Positions 54,501-63,513 are shown, counted from the stretch's first letter. The stretch: 64,000 nucleotides of DNA from Hyphomicrobium sp. NDB2Meth4 (GCF_900117445.1 NZ_FPEJ01000001.1:982501-1046500), one strand, 5' to 3'. The notes: generated by a model not told the origin, from the sequence alone. Program-made: numbers and translations.

Positions 54501-56897
54501 ATACCACTGCCAGCTCGTGTCGAGCCGGTTCAGTACCCAGTTGAGCCCATTGGCAGCAATGCGCTTGCCCTCGGCGTCGAGCGCGACGACCTCGAAGCCT
54601 GCTGTCTGCTTCTCATCGAGCTCCGAGCCCTTGAACAGCGGCTTGAGGCCGATGCGCGGCTGCTTCAGATCGACGGGGATAGTCACGCTGCGTTCAATCG
54701 TGCGCCCGCCCGTCTCGCGCAGCCGCAACACGACGCTGGCCTCGAGTGGCTTTGCGGTCTGCTGCACGGCAGGAAGTGTCACGGCAACTTGTGCAACGCC
54801 ATCCTTGTCGGTCGTCGTCACACCGTCGAGCGGCTTGCGCACCGGCTCGATCAGTTCGTCCGCCTGACCGAACGTGAAGCCAGGATATCCCGCCACGTCC
54901 TTGTTCGACGGCTTGACGATGATGTCGCCCTCGATGGCGAGGTCGGCGGCCGGCGGACCATAGAGGTAGCGGCCCGTCGCCTTGATCGTCTGCGTTTCCT
55001 GCGGCGTCAGCGCGGCAGTCGGCGGCTCGAGCTTCATGTCGAGGCGCTCAGGCACGAAGTCTTCCACCAGGAACGAAACCTGCGTGATCGCATCCTTGTT
55101 CGGATCGGTGTGCAGCTTTGCACGCCACGTACCAGTCTGGGCCGAAGGCGCCAGCGGCAGCGTGATGTCGCGACCGCCCAATCCGCGATCCTTCAGCGTA
55201 TAGCGCGCATGCTCGACGCCATCCGGCCGGGTGACGATCAGCGTTACGGGGAGAGTCGCCGCCTTGCCCGTCGCATCGCGCACCAGCGCCGCAAGGTGCA
55301 CGTCCTCGCCCGGTCGGTAGACGCCGCGCTCGGTGTAGACGAAGCCGTCGAGCGGCCCCGGTGCCTCACGGCCCTTCACGCCGCGATCCGTCAGATCGAA
55401 CGCACCAGATGTGAGATCGAGGAATGCGTATTCGCCGCGGGAATTCTCTGCCACCAGCATCGCCGGTTGCAGACCGCCCTCGCCACGCACAAGCCCGGCC
55501 TCGAAGCGCGCATAGCCGCGTGCGTCGGTCTTTGCCGTGCCCAGCACCTCGTTGTTGCGCGCGACCAGCTTCACGTTGACTTCGCCGGAAGGCGTCGCAT
55601 CTGCCAGCGAGCGCACGAACGCGTGCACGCCGTCATCACCCGAAAACGCCGTGAGGCCGAGATCGGACACGATGAACCACTGCGTCGCCTCGGTGCCATA
55701 GTCGTTGCGCGACTTCTGCGACGGCTTGGCGATCATCACGTAGACGCCCGGCTTCAGCGTGCCGACAGCGTCGGTCACCGGCATCGCCGTCGTCATCTCC
55801 TCGTTCAGCTTCTGCGGCACGTCCATCGAGCCGGTGAAAACCTTCTCACCGCTGCGCGAACGGATCTGATCGACCTCGTACGACTGCAGCTGACGCTGGA
55901 AATCGCCGCCCTCGATGGCACCGACTAGGTTGCGGTCGCCGATGCGATAGACCTCGACATCTACCTTCTGCGTGTTGATCGACACCAGCGGGATGCCCTG
56001 CTGGCCGCGGCTCGGCAGCACGTACGACTTGCCCGAGAAGCGCACGAACGGCTTACGGTCCGGCACGTAGACGGCAATGTCGATATTCTTCTGCAGCTCC
56101 TCCTCGACGGCTGAGGGCAACCCCGCGCGCACCTGCACGCGGTAGCGCTGCCCGTGCGCGAGGCCTTCGACGCACAGCTGCTCGTTCTCTGCAACGACGC
56201 CCTGCGGGTCTTTGCCGTCTACCGAGACGAACTTGGCGAAATCCACCTGACCGCGTGCCAGGCTCTCCGAGAATTGCAGGCAAAGGCGCGGCGCCGACGT
56301 CTCCGCATCCGCCTTGTAATCGGTCATGCGGAACCCGTACTCGGCGCGCAGTTTATCGTAGCTCTCACGCACCGCGCCATTGTCGGCGAGGGCGAGGGAC
56401 GTCTTCAGCGCATCGATTGCCGGACGCCAGTATGAGCGCCGCTGCAACGCATCACCGAGCACAGCAAGAGCCCGCGCACGCTGCGGATCGTCTTTGCTGC
56501 GTTCGTAAGCGATGTAGGCCGCGCCCGACGCATTCACCGGAAGATCGTAACGCTCGCTATCCTTGCTCGGATCGGGCGGGATCGCCAGCAGTGCGCGCGC
56601 CAGCCCGATCCACGCTTCGGCATCTTGCGCATCCGCAACCGCCGCGCCGGCATAGCTGCGCGAGGCGGCGCGCGGGTCCGTTGCCATTGCGCGGCCGCCC
56701 TCGCGGATCAGGTCGGCTGCGCTCTGCCCTGACAGTTTCCAGTTCGCTTTGAGGTACGCCTCATAGCGCTGCGCGTCACCTTTGACGCCTTGATGTGCGA
56801 ACGGATGCACCTCTTGCGAGGTCTGCTGCTGCGCCATCGCAGGCGCAAAAGGCAAGATGAGGCAGAAGGCGAGAAAGATGCGTGCGATTAAATGCAT
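51567..56897 (-). CDS. Bacterial alpha-2-macroglobulin, thioester type
   Basis: The 1776-residue secreted protease trap has a Sec signal peptide (MHLIARIFLAF...APAMA-QQ) and no lipobox, unlike the E. coli YfhM lipoprotein. The body shows MG-domain strands (VYTERGVYRPGEDVHLAALVRD, the bait-region surroundings, DIPDFNGTVRLMAVAWS). The thioester CAEQ in YPYGCAEQTVSR is encoded at 52995-53006. The TED-like helical repeats and a C-terminal receptor-like domain end VEDMYRPERYAR. It is coupled to pbpC, where it is thought to guard peptidoglycan repair. ATG 56897 fits the signal peptide; the frame is open to 57023. Confidence 0.95.
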   Translation of the reverse strand: MHLIARIFLAFCLILPFAPAMAQQQTSQEVHPFAHQGVKGDAQRYEAYLKANWKLSGQSAADLIREGGRAMATDPRAASRSYAGAAVADAQDAEAWIGLARALLAIPPDPSKDSERYDLPVNASGAAYIAYERSKDDPQRARALAVLGDALQRRSYWRPAIDALKTSLALADNGAVRESYDKLRAEYGFRMTDYKADAETSAPRLCLQFSESLARGQVDFAKFVSVDGKDPQGVVAENEQLCVEGLAHGQRYRVQVRAGLPSAVEEELQKNIDIAVYVPDRKPFVRFSGKSYVLPSRGQQGIPLVSINTQKVDVEVYRIGDRNLVGAIEGGDFQRQLQSYEVDQIRSRSGEKVFTGSMDVPQKLNEEMTTAMPVTDAVGTLKPGVYVMIAKPSQKSRNDYGTEATQWFIVSDLGLTAFSGDDGVHAFVRSLADATPSGEVNVKLVARNNEVLGTAKTDARGYARFEAGLVRGEGGLQPAMLVAENSRGEYAFLDLTSGAFDLTDRGVKGREAPGPLDGFVYTERGVYRPGEDVHLAALVRDATGKAATLPVTLIVTRPDGVEHARYTLKDRGLGGRDITLPLAPSAQTGTWRAKLHTDPNKDAITQVSFLVEDFVPERLDMKLEPPTAALTPQETQTIKATGRYLYGPPAADLAIEGDIIVKPSNKDVAGYPGFTFGQADELIEPVRKPLDGVTTTDKDGVAQVAVTLPAVQQTAKPLEASVVLRLRETGGRTIERSVTIPVDLKQPRIGLKPLFKGSELDEKQTAGFEVVALDAEGKRIAANGLNWVLNRLDTSWQWYRRDGQWNYEAVTLTRKVADGTLNAAADGAFAKIEAGVDWGRYKLEVTSADPSGPAASMTFNAGWYTTADEAESPEVLDVALDRASYKVGETAKLRIATKVGGKALISVLSDGLLSQQEIEVPNGGGEAEVKVGEEWGPGAYVTAMLYRPLDESLKRMPSRAIGVAWLGLDQAEKTLTVSINAPEKIKSGTTLTVPVKLEGLKQGEEARLTLAAVDLGIVNLTRFKTPAPESWFYAQRRMGLEIRDFYGRLIDGMRAERGTLRSGGDGGADMGAQGSPPVEETVSLFSGIVSVGADGTATVSFDIPDFNGTVRLMAVAWSANKLGHGQADVIVRDAVALTASGPRFLTLGDEARLDIAVHNVEGPDAAYKLDLTTPGADGEGADKSVHTASLDLKANERRAVQVPVKPTDVGIVNYDIRVTGPNGIDVKRHLTFDVKPPAADVKRTTIAKLKPGANITLSPDLVHDMIASRTRVSMSVGPMATLDIPSLLTQLDRYPYGCAEQTVSRALPLVYANAVAAQLGIAPDKELKERVQKAVDRVFEMQDASGAFGVWGPSSTDLWLTGYVTDFLTRAKEQGFDVNPQGFTQALDRLQNFIAYAEDFQKGGEDRAYALYVLARNGRAPIGDLRYYADTRLDRFSTPLAKAQLGAALAMVGDKVRAETAFGSALDALDLPEATGLGGYRADYGSDLRDSAALVTLATETRVSNVEAPKLVNVIAKAYTGRSYTSTQEQAWLLLAANALAEEGNDLKLIVNGAPVVGAVTRAMSAGELLKSPLSVTNDGSAPVDAVVSVVGSALTVEPAVSKGFTIERTFYTLDGKQVDLKSATGGEGEIKQNERLVAVVKIEAKEPGGRVMLVDRLPAGFEIDNPHLVDSGDVKALPWLKTSVQPEHSEFRDDRFVAAFNFSGANVEQVSQQSESTPDGQTNTKGPAASATVAYLVRAVTPGTFVHPAATVEDMYRPERYARSAAGKLSVTAGK

Positions 56898-57060
56898 TGT
56901 GGCCACCATTGGGGGAGCTGAGCCGAAACGATCCATTTGCAGTATCGGAGCGTTAGGTGTCCCGGTGAAGGCGAAGGGGGGCCAATGTCCACGCGGTGGC
57001 GATAACCAAGGACTTGCCGGCATTTTCCGCCATTTGCGGGTGTTTGCGCCGGCCCAAATC

Positions 57061-57090
57061 GAAAAGGCCGACGCTTGTCAGCGCCGGCCT
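57061..57090 (-). terminator. Intrinsic terminator after the 57123-57707 gene
   Basis: On the minus strand AGGCCG-G-CGCT, loop GACA and AGCG-T-CGGCCT form a 10-bp stem around one mismatch, followed by TTTTCGATTT. It begins 33 bp after the stop of the hypothetical gene and would separate it from the alpha-2-macroglobulin gene. Confidence 0.75.
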
Positions 57091-57122
57091 CCCGAATGGC
57101 TCAAAATGTAGCGTGCGACCGC

Positions 57123-57707
57123 TTACTGGCGGCGCATCCCATAAGGCGCTGCCTCTTCGCCCAACGCGGCGATCTCGGGCATCTGCGCCAGGGCAGCCAG
57201 CGGCGGCACCGCGAACAGTGGCGCCGTCACGCGCCAGAGGTTTTCGAACGAGCGCGAGGCATGCGCGCCGGTCTTGGCGCAGTCGCCGGCATACTGCTCG
57301 AAGGCATCGCGCTTATTGGGCTCGCGGCGCATGCAGTCGCCGATCCAGGTGCTGGTCAGAGACAGCGAAAGCTGCTCGTGAGCCGCAAGCAGGCGCGAGT
57401 CGCGCACGATCCGGCACTCGCTCGGCATGGAGAAAGGAGCCGACAGGTGTACCGGGTTGGCCTGGTCGACGTCGCTGAAGATGGCGCGGACGCGGATCCC
57501 CATCGACGACATGCGCTCCGCGTGGCCGCGTAGAGCCTGCACGACCGGACTTTCTGGAGAGCGGGCAACGAGGAGGTAGCATCCACCGCTGGCGAGCAAA
57601 CCGTGCGCGCCACGAGCATCGAGGTCATCGGCGATGAACGCCGTCAGCTTCGAGATTTTCTCGGCAATGGATTGGCCATGCAGATGAGTTGGTGCTTCGT
57701 TAGACAT
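57123..57707 (-). CDS. Conserved-looking hypothetical soluble protein
   Basis: The 194-residue protein has no signal peptide or membrane helix. The first half (ISKLTAFIADDLDARGAHGLLASGGCYLLVARSPESPVVQALRGHAERMSSMGIRVRAIFSDV) has an alternating beta/alpha pattern like a Rossmann-type or phospholipase-D-like sub-domain. The second half is helical. Cysteines at CYLL, ECRIV, GDCMRR and DCAKT are not in a known metal pattern. No family was recognised. It lies between the large membrane protein gene (60427) and the alpha-2-macroglobulin gene, with its own terminator. Confidence 0.7.
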   Translation of the reverse strand: MSNEAPTHLHGQSIAEKISKLTAFIADDLDARGAHGLLASGGCYLLVARSPESPVVQALRGHAERMSSMGIRVRAIFSDVDQANPVHLSAPFSMPSECRIVRDSRLLAAHEQLSLSLTSTWIGDCMRREPNKRDAFEQYAGDCAKTGAHASRSFENLWRVTAPLFAVPPLAALAQMPEIAALGEEAAPYGMRRQ

Positions 57708-57859
57708 GACCGTAGTCCCCCATGTTGCCCCGGATTGAAGCGCGAGACATGTCCCACCGAGGATTGTTGCTGTTGCCGGCCATTAAGCTGACATTTCGGT
57801 TAATCAAGCGTTTCAGAGCGCCCGGCTGAGCGCGAATTCGTGCAAGCTCACACAACGGC

Positions 57860-60427
57860 TTAGTCCACCATCCTGCGCAGCACTCGTGGCGGCTCGAAGT
57901 CTGCAAATTCTATTTCCTGTGGAGCACTGAGATCGGGTAATGCGATCGATTCGTTCTCGTCTGCAGGCGCCAGTTTCGGCGCCGCGAGAGCCAATTCGAG
58001 CTGATCTGTCGCAACCTCGTTCGAGCTTAGCTTCAGTGCGTCCGACAGTTTGCGGATTGCTTCCGGAAGCGCACCCCCCTCGCCGAACGGAACGTGGAAC
58101 GTCGCCGTCTCGCGTCGAAGCTCGACCCCGATCGATGCGTTGGCTTCTGATTCGCCGCGCGGCTGGGCGGGAGCCGGGAACGGCACCACCACCGCGGGCT
58201 CTTCAACCGCGGGCGTCGTATGCGCCGTGTTGCTGTTGGCGTGGCTAGCGGCTTCCTCAACGTCCTCGTACGTCGCCAGCTCCGCCTCGGCGAGGCCGGC
58301 GTAGTTGCCGAACCGCTGCCGGAATGTCTTGTCGGTTGGTCCCTCGGTGCGAATGGAGGGCTTCAGCTCGCGCTTGACACGATCGGCACCATGCGGGGCC
58401 GGACCTTGTGCATCCGCAGTATGGGAAAAAGCGGTAGCCGGACGCGTCCGCGGCTCCTGCGCGGTCCCGGGCCGGTGCTGGAATATATTGGGTCGCCGGC
58501 GCCGGCGCAGCATGAGACCGGGTTCGGCCTTGGGCGTCTCGGCAGTGCGTGGACGCGCCGCCTCGGACACCTCGCGCTCGAATTCAGCGCGCACCTCGGC
58601 CACCTCCTCGACCTTCGCTCGCAACTCCTCTTCCCGCCGCCGTTCCGCCTCCACCCGGCTGGCCGCGCCCATCACTGCGCCGAGGATCATCTCCGGCCAC
58701 GCTCCGCGCTTGAAGGCGTACAGCCGGAAGGCCGGCCGCTCGTCGCCGTACCGGTCTGCAATGAATAGAGACCGCAGCGCCCGAGCCGCCCGCGGCACCG
58801 GGGCGATATGGTTGTCCCGGTAGCACTCGATGAACTTGGAGCCTTGGCGGCGCAACTTGCGATGCGCAACGAGCCCAGGCGCGATTTTCCACGGCCGGCT
58901 GAGAACGCCTTGCCCCTCGAGCGCATAGCAAAGGTTCGCCAGCGCCTGCGCGTCGCGCTTCAGCTGTTCCCGGTTCGGATGGCCACGCGGGGCGTTGAGC
59001 GGCACGGCGACGTAATAGGTGCCGCCGGCTTCAAAGATCACCTCGCGGAATACGTCGAACGTGCGCCGCGTCTCTTCGTGGTTATGGATTTCCGAGAACC
59101 GCGACAAGATAGGAAACACCGGGCCGCGCTCGGCCTCGATCATGCTCTGGCGCGTGGCAACGAACCGGTTCATCGGCCGCCCGATGGAAACCAGCAGCAG
59201 GCACAGGTCGACGAACACGGCAATGCCGAGCGGAATGTAATCACGTTTCGAAAGCCCGGCCGCCTCTGTGCTGAGCGCGCGCAGTGCCGCGGGATTGTCG
59301 ATCGACTGCACGGCTTTCTGCTGTAGGAGGCGCAACTCGTCGGCCGACGGCGGCAGCTCGAACGACATCAGCCCGACGAACGTCGCCGTCAGGCGCCGGA
59401 ACGCCTCGATCGTCGCCTCCGAGCCTTCGACGGCCGCGATCTCCGGCTTCTCCAGCGTCGGCAATTGGTCGATTGCCCGCACCACGCCGCGCAGTGCCAC
59501 CTGCAACTGCGCATCGGGGCACGAAATAGACTTACCGCCCACACTAATGGTTGTGCGCTCGGCGCGGTCGGCAAGGTCGGTGCGGATCTGGCGCAATTGG
59601 GGATCGGTACGGAACGCGTTGAAGCCCGTAACAGTCATGTCGAGGCGCCGCCCCAGCGTGCGCATGAATTCGTTACGCGTGCCGCTCGCCTTGTCGATGG
59701 TCGAGGCGTCGTTGGAGACGATCTTGGCCAGTTCGCCGTCGAGCGCCGCCATGTCGCCTTTGATTGACGTCACGCGTCCCTTGACGAAATCCGATGCGAA
59801 GCCGAAGCGTGCCGCGTCCTCATCGCGCATCTTCCGCCGCGGTCCATCGCCCGGCGATGAGTTGGGGCACGAGGTCCCCTTGTCACGCTCGATGGCCGCC
59901 TTGTCCGTGGACAGCGCGGCAAGCTGCACCAGCGTCGCCTGCAACTGCTCCAGCCGCGTCGCTGCACCGTTGAGCGAGGACTGCACCTGCCCGACAGCGT
60001 TTTCCGCCGACCTTGCCGCCTCCGAGCGGCTCTCCAGCACTTTCCAGTAGAAGCCGAATCCGAACCCGACCGAGATGATTGTCAGGAACACGTAGCCGCC
60101 GAGGTAGGCGAGCCGGGTGAACCAGTCGATCGGCGAGAACATCTGGTCGAGCAGCCACACGACCATGGTCATCAGCATCGCCACCGAGAAGCCGATGATC
60201 AGCTTATGCACCAGGGGCAGCGAGCCCATGTTGCTCTCGATTAGCTCGAGCATGCCAACGTATGTTGCGACCCACGACAGCGCCGCGAGGCCGATGATGA
60301 GTACGAGCTTTTTCCAGTCGCGCTTGGGAGCGTCGGGCTCGGCCCAGTCACTGTCGTGGCTAAGAGCGCTGAAACCTCTGCTGGAAGTCCTCGTGCGCGA
60401 CCACGGCGCGCCCGTCCGCAACGACAT
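57860..60427 (-). CDS. Large membrane protein of unknown function with coiled coil and disordered tail
   Basis: The 855-residue protein has three N-terminal membrane helices (about 42-65, 74-93, 103-127), then a long helical/coiled-coil periplasmic part (130-370) holding a Cys-Pro pair (TSCPNS and ISCPDA). A fourth helix (about 395-415) leads to a soluble alpha/beta domain (430-590; GGTYYVAVPLNAPRGHPN, CYALEGQGVLSRPWKIAPGL). A 250-residue Arg/Glu/Pro-rich disordered tail follows. No family was recognised, and no enzyme motif is visible. The gene stands alone, and the exact start is uncertain. Confidence 0.75.
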   Translation of the reverse strand: MSLRTGAPWSRTRTSSRGFSALSHDSDWAEPDAPKRDWKKLVLIIGLAALSWVATYVGMLELIESNMGSLPLVHKLIIGFSVAMLMTMVVWLLDQMFSPIDWFTRLAYLGGYVFLTIISVGFGFGFYWKVLESRSEAARSAENAVGQVQSSLNGAATRLEQLQATLVQLAALSTDKAAIERDKGTSCPNSSPGDGPRRKMRDEDAARFGFASDFVKGRVTSIKGDMAALDGELAKIVSNDASTIDKASGTRNEFMRTLGRRLDMTVTGFNAFRTDPQLRQIRTDLADRAERTTISVGGKSISCPDAQLQVALRGVVRAIDQLPTLEKPEIAAVEGSEATIEAFRRLTATFVGLMSFELPPSADELRLLQQKAVQSIDNPAALRALSTEAAGLSKRDYIPLGIAVFVDLCLLLVSIGRPMNRFVATRQSMIEAERGPVFPILSRFSEIHNHEETRRTFDVFREVIFEAGGTYYVAVPLNAPRGHPNREQLKRDAQALANLCYALEGQGVLSRPWKIAPGLVAHRKLRRQGSKFIECYRDNHIAPVPRAARALRSLFIADRYGDERPAFRLYAFKRGAWPEMILGAVMGAASRVEAERRREEELRAKVEEVAEVRAEFEREVSEAARPRTAETPKAEPGLMLRRRRRPNIFQHRPGTAQEPRTRPATAFSHTADAQGPAPHGADRVKRELKPSIRTEGPTDKTFRQRFGNYAGLAEAELATYEDVEEAASHANSNTAHTTPAVEEPAVVVPFPAPAQPRGESEANASIGVELRRETATFHVPFGEGGALPEAIRKLSDALKLSSNEVATDQLELALAAPKLAPADENESIALPDLSAPQEIEFADFEPPRVLRRMVD

Positions 60428-60876
60428 ATGTGACCCTGCTCAACCCATCGGGCATAGGTAATCGCAAGCCCGCGACGCCAACGCGCGCGAAGCCTCCAAC
60501 CACCGAATGCGCGAAACGCCTCTTTCGCCGTTCAGTGTCCCATCGTGCCGGTAAGTGATCCGAGGGTGTTCGTAGGCTTCGTTTTTGTCGCCAGTACGGC
60601 GCATGCATGGCGGAACCCGCCCTACACAGCATCAGCCCTGTCATCCACGGGCTTGCCCCGAGGACCCAGCCATCCGCTTACGACGAGTGTCCAAATGCGT
60701 TGTGGGATGGATCCCCGGCATAAAGCCGAGGATGACGGGTGTTGGGAGGCGGCGCTTGTGCACATCGTCGCCGCGAAGCGGCATGCGCCCAAGGGGCGCC
60801 GCGCCAAGGCGCGGCCATCAACTCGCGCGACGTTCGCCGCATGCAAAGCTTCTATCAGCTCGTGTCAGCCAAAACC
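60428..60876. other. 449-bp interval with a palindromic repeat
   Basis: The gap between two minus-strand genes contains the TGTCATCC-bounded element at 60639-60736 and short GC-rich inverted segments near 60775-60815 (GCGCCGCGCCAAGGCGCGGC). A frame ending at 60360 on the minus strand (ending VTYVVADGRAVVAHEDFQQRFQRS) has a protein-like tail and overlaps the next gene's start. It is too short and unrecognised to call. Confidence 0.45.
60639..60736. repeat. Palindromic repeat, related to the 38859 element
   Basis: It starts TGTCATCC (60639-60646) and ends GGATGAC (60730-60736), inverted repeats like those bounding 38859-38990. Internal GAGGACCCAGCCATCC and GGGATGGATCCCCGGC form partial stems. 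It is intergenic and has no coding capacity. Confidence 0.75.
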
Positions 60877-63306
60877 CTAATTCGCGCTGAGCCTTGCGCC
60901 GCCCTTCTGCGCGGTCGCCTTCGCCTTTGCCGGCGCTGGCTGCTTCTTCCCCGTCGCCTCGGCTTCCAAGTCCTTCAGCAGTGCATCGACCAGCGGCACC
61001 GCCACTTGCGAGGCGTGCAGGTTATGCGCCCACGGCGCGCTCGATGAGCCGGTGCCGACGACGACCACGTATGAATAGGCTGCCCCGTTCGAGAACTGCA
61101 GGCCCCCGGTGATCCACGCATCGACCGTCGCCGAGATATCCTCGGTCACCTGGGTCCCGGTCTTGGCAAAGTGCAGCTTCACGCCGGGATGACGGCGCGC
61201 GCACCAGCCGGAAAGATCCTTCAGCGTTCCGGTCGGCCTGCCGCCGGCCTCGTAGCACAGCGGTGCTTGCAGCAGCGCTTGTACCAGCGGCCGCGCGCCC
61301 GCGCGGATGATCTTGTTGGGAACGACGCTACCCGGCGCATCTCCGGCCCCGTCTTCATCGAGGCTCGTGAAGTCGTAGCCCTTCACCAGCGTTGGCATCG
61401 GCAGCGGAGACGCCCCGCGCCCGATGAGGCTAGCCAGCACGACGCCTGCAAGCTGGTGCACCCGCCGGGGCGCAGCTGCAACCTGGCCCAGCACCACGGC
61501 CGTCGAAGGCGGCGTGCCGCTCCCGTCCGCGTTCGTTGGTGGCATCGTGTAGCCGAGCTGATCGATCAGCCGTTTCACGCGTGCTTGGCCCACCTGCGCC
61601 GTCCGCGTCATCAGCGGATCGTTCAGCGAGCAGGCGAAGGCCGTCAGAGCTCGCCGCCCATGGCTCTCATTCCCGCGCCCGCAGCCCTCGAGCCCCTGCG
61701 CAGGCGCCTGCTTGTCGAGATAGACCGACTGCGGCGTGTCACGCATCGTATTGGCGATGGCGATCGCCGCGATGATCTTGCCGGTCGAAGCGACCATGCG
61801 GCTTTCGCGCCGGGCATCGTAGAGGCCCGTTGCCGCCTCCCGAGCGAACGGCGAGCCGAAGTAAGCAGCGTTCTCACCTTGCTCGAAGTAGCGCACGATC
61901 TCGCCCTTGGCGTTGGCCGCAGCGACGATCACATCCGGGCTGCGCCGCTCAGCCGAAATCTTCGCCGGGTCGAGCGTGAACGCCGCATCGATCTTGCTGG
62001 TATAACGCGCGTGGACCTCAGCAAGCTTCGCCCGCACGGCGTCGGCGAACGCCAGGTTCCGCGCCGCATCGAACGTCGTCGTCACACCGCGCACGTGATC
62101 GCGCCAGCCAAACCCATAGCGCTGCTTCATTTCTTCGCGCAGGCCATACCGCGCTGCGGGCATCAGCGCATTGGCGCGCACAACCGGGTTGGCTTGTGCC
62201 GGCAGCGCCAATCCCGGCGCATACTTGTCGAGGGCATCCTGCAGCCGCGGCTTGATCTTGGGATCGGGCGGCCCTGCCGCCATGGCGACCAGCTCGAACA
62301 GCACTTCCTTTTGCAGAGCTTCGTCCTTGATCAGTTTCTCCGCGCACGTGCGAGCCCGCACCTCGGTGAGGTAGCGCCAGCGATCCATGCGCACTGCGTT
62401 GAGCCGCTCGCTGCCTTCCAAGAGGATGATCGGCCTGTTCACCGCCGAGGCCAGCACGAACTGCTGCGCTACCGACAAGTCAGCCGCCTCCTTGCCGAAC
62501 ACGATGCGGCTCGTCAGTTCTATGCCGTGCAGCGGCGAGCCGCCGGTGCGCTGTGCCAGCCAGAGATGATTGGCCGCCCACTGTTTCAGCTCTCTGTTGT
62601 CGCCGCCTTCGGTCAGCTCGCGGTAAACCACCGGCGCCAGCCACCACTCGCCCACCTTGCGCTTCAGCTTTGTCATCGCGCCTTCGTGCTGGCTGGGCGG
62701 CGTCTTATAGATGACGCGCACGAACTGCATCGCCAGCGTCGAGCCGCCCACTCCAACCACGAGCCGCTTTGCTGCAATCGAGCGCCGAACGGTCGAGAAG
62801 GGGATCTTCAGCACGCCGGCAAGGTCGATGCCGAACGGGTTCAGCAGGCTGCCGAGGTTGCGGTCTTCATGATAGACGAGGCACTGCCAGTAGCTTTCCG
62901 GCACTTCGCGCACCGGGATCGACTTGTGATCCGGGTTGGCGACGTAATCGCCAAGGTCGATGGCCTCGCTCGAATAGTTGACGTCACGTAGGCTATCGAG
63001 GCGCGGATCGAACGTGCCGACGAAGCTCCCGCGCGCGTCGTAGATCGCCGTCGCCAGCCAGCGCTCGGCATCATAGTGCAGCTTGTCGCCCTGCGTGTAA
63101 TGGCCGATGGCCCCGCGGATAGGCGCGAAGACATAGACGAGGAAGATTGCGAGCAGCGTATAGGCGATGGCCGCACTGGCGACATGGCGTAGAGGCCCGA
63201 GTCGCGGATTGAACGCGACGCCGTCGAGTACGATTTGCAAAATGCGAAACGGCAGCAGCGCCACGAGTTCAAGCGACCGCAGCAGCACGCGAATTAAACC
63301 GAGCAT
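60877..63306 (-). CDS. Divergent bifunctional penicillin-binding protein (1A-like)
   Basis: The 809-residue protein has an N-terminal helix (about 44-64), then a GT51 domain with HEDRNLGSLLNPFGIDLAGVL, GGSTLAMQFVRVIY and KVGEWWLAPVVYRELTEGG. The transpeptidase region has VASTGKIIAAIAIA (SxxK), CSLNDPLM (SxN) and FAKTGTQVTED (KTG). All catalytic motifs of both domains are recognisable. The GT51 motif that usually reads N-x-IYFG is replaced by HLWLAQRTGGSPLHGIEL, so it is an atypical member. The C-terminal tail is Ala/Lys-rich. This is the third PBP in the window. Confidence 0.9.
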   Translation of the reverse strand: MLGLIRVLLRSLELVALLPFRILQIVLDGVAFNPRLGPLRHVASAAIAYTLLAIFLVYVFAPIRGAIGHYTQGDKLHYDAERWLATAIYDARGSFVGTFDPRLDSLRDVNYSSEAIDLGDYVANPDHKSIPVREVPESYWQCLVYHEDRNLGSLLNPFGIDLAGVLKIPFSTVRRSIAAKRLVVGVGGSTLAMQFVRVIYKTPPSQHEGAMTKLKRKVGEWWLAPVVYRELTEGGDNRELKQWAANHLWLAQRTGGSPLHGIELTSRIVFGKEAADLSVAQQFVLASAVNRPIILLEGSERLNAVRMDRWRYLTEVRARTCAEKLIKDEALQKEVLFELVAMAAGPPDPKIKPRLQDALDKYAPGLALPAQANPVVRANALMPAARYGLREEMKQRYGFGWRDHVRGVTTTFDAARNLAFADAVRAKLAEVHARYTSKIDAAFTLDPAKISAERRSPDVIVAAANAKGEIVRYFEQGENAAYFGSPFAREAATGLYDARRESRMVASTGKIIAAIAIANTMRDTPQSVYLDKQAPAQGLEGCGRGNESHGRRALTAFACSLNDPLMTRTAQVGQARVKRLIDQLGYTMPPTNADGSGTPPSTAVVLGQVAAAPRRVHQLAGVVLASLIGRGASPLPMPTLVKGYDFTSLDEDGAGDAPGSVVPNKIIRAGARPLVQALLQAPLCYEAGGRPTGTLKDLSGWCARRHPGVKLHFAKTGTQVTEDISATVDAWITGGLQFSNGAAYSYVVVVGTGSSSAPWAHNLHASQVAVPLVDALLKDLEAEATGKKQPAPAKAKATAQKGGARLSAN

Positions 63307-63420
63307 GACCTGCCGCTCGCAGGAGAAGAGCGCCCAAGCGCCGATGCGAGCGACAACTAGCCCGTGTTTATGGCGATATTGGCCCCGTCAGATGGCGCCT
63401 TTAGCAAATAGCGCCAGCCC

Positions 63421-63513
63421 TCAGAAGGTATGCAGCAGCACGAACAAGCCGACGCCCACGGCTGGTCCTAACACCGTCGCTGCAACAAGCATCACGAATG
63501 ACTTCGCGACCAT
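63421..63513 (-). CDS. Possible 30-residue hydrophobic membrane peptide
   Basis: ATG 63513 opens a 30-codon frame ending TGA at 63421, encoding MVAKSFVMLVAATVLGPAVG and then VGLFVLLHTF. It is one membrane helix with a basic start. GGGG lies about 8 bases upstream. It is just upstream of the divergent PBP on the same strand. Such very small proteins are often missed; there is no homology evidence, so this is tentative. Confidence 0.4.
   Translation of the reverse strand: MVAKSFVMLVAATVLGPAVGVGLFVLLHTF

Noticed and set aside
53109-55928. A 939-codon open frame antisense to the alpha-2-macroglobulin gene
   Set aside because: It is the reverse complement of a highly biased coding region, is Arg/His/Leu-rich and has no domain. 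The opposite strand carries a clear thioester protein.
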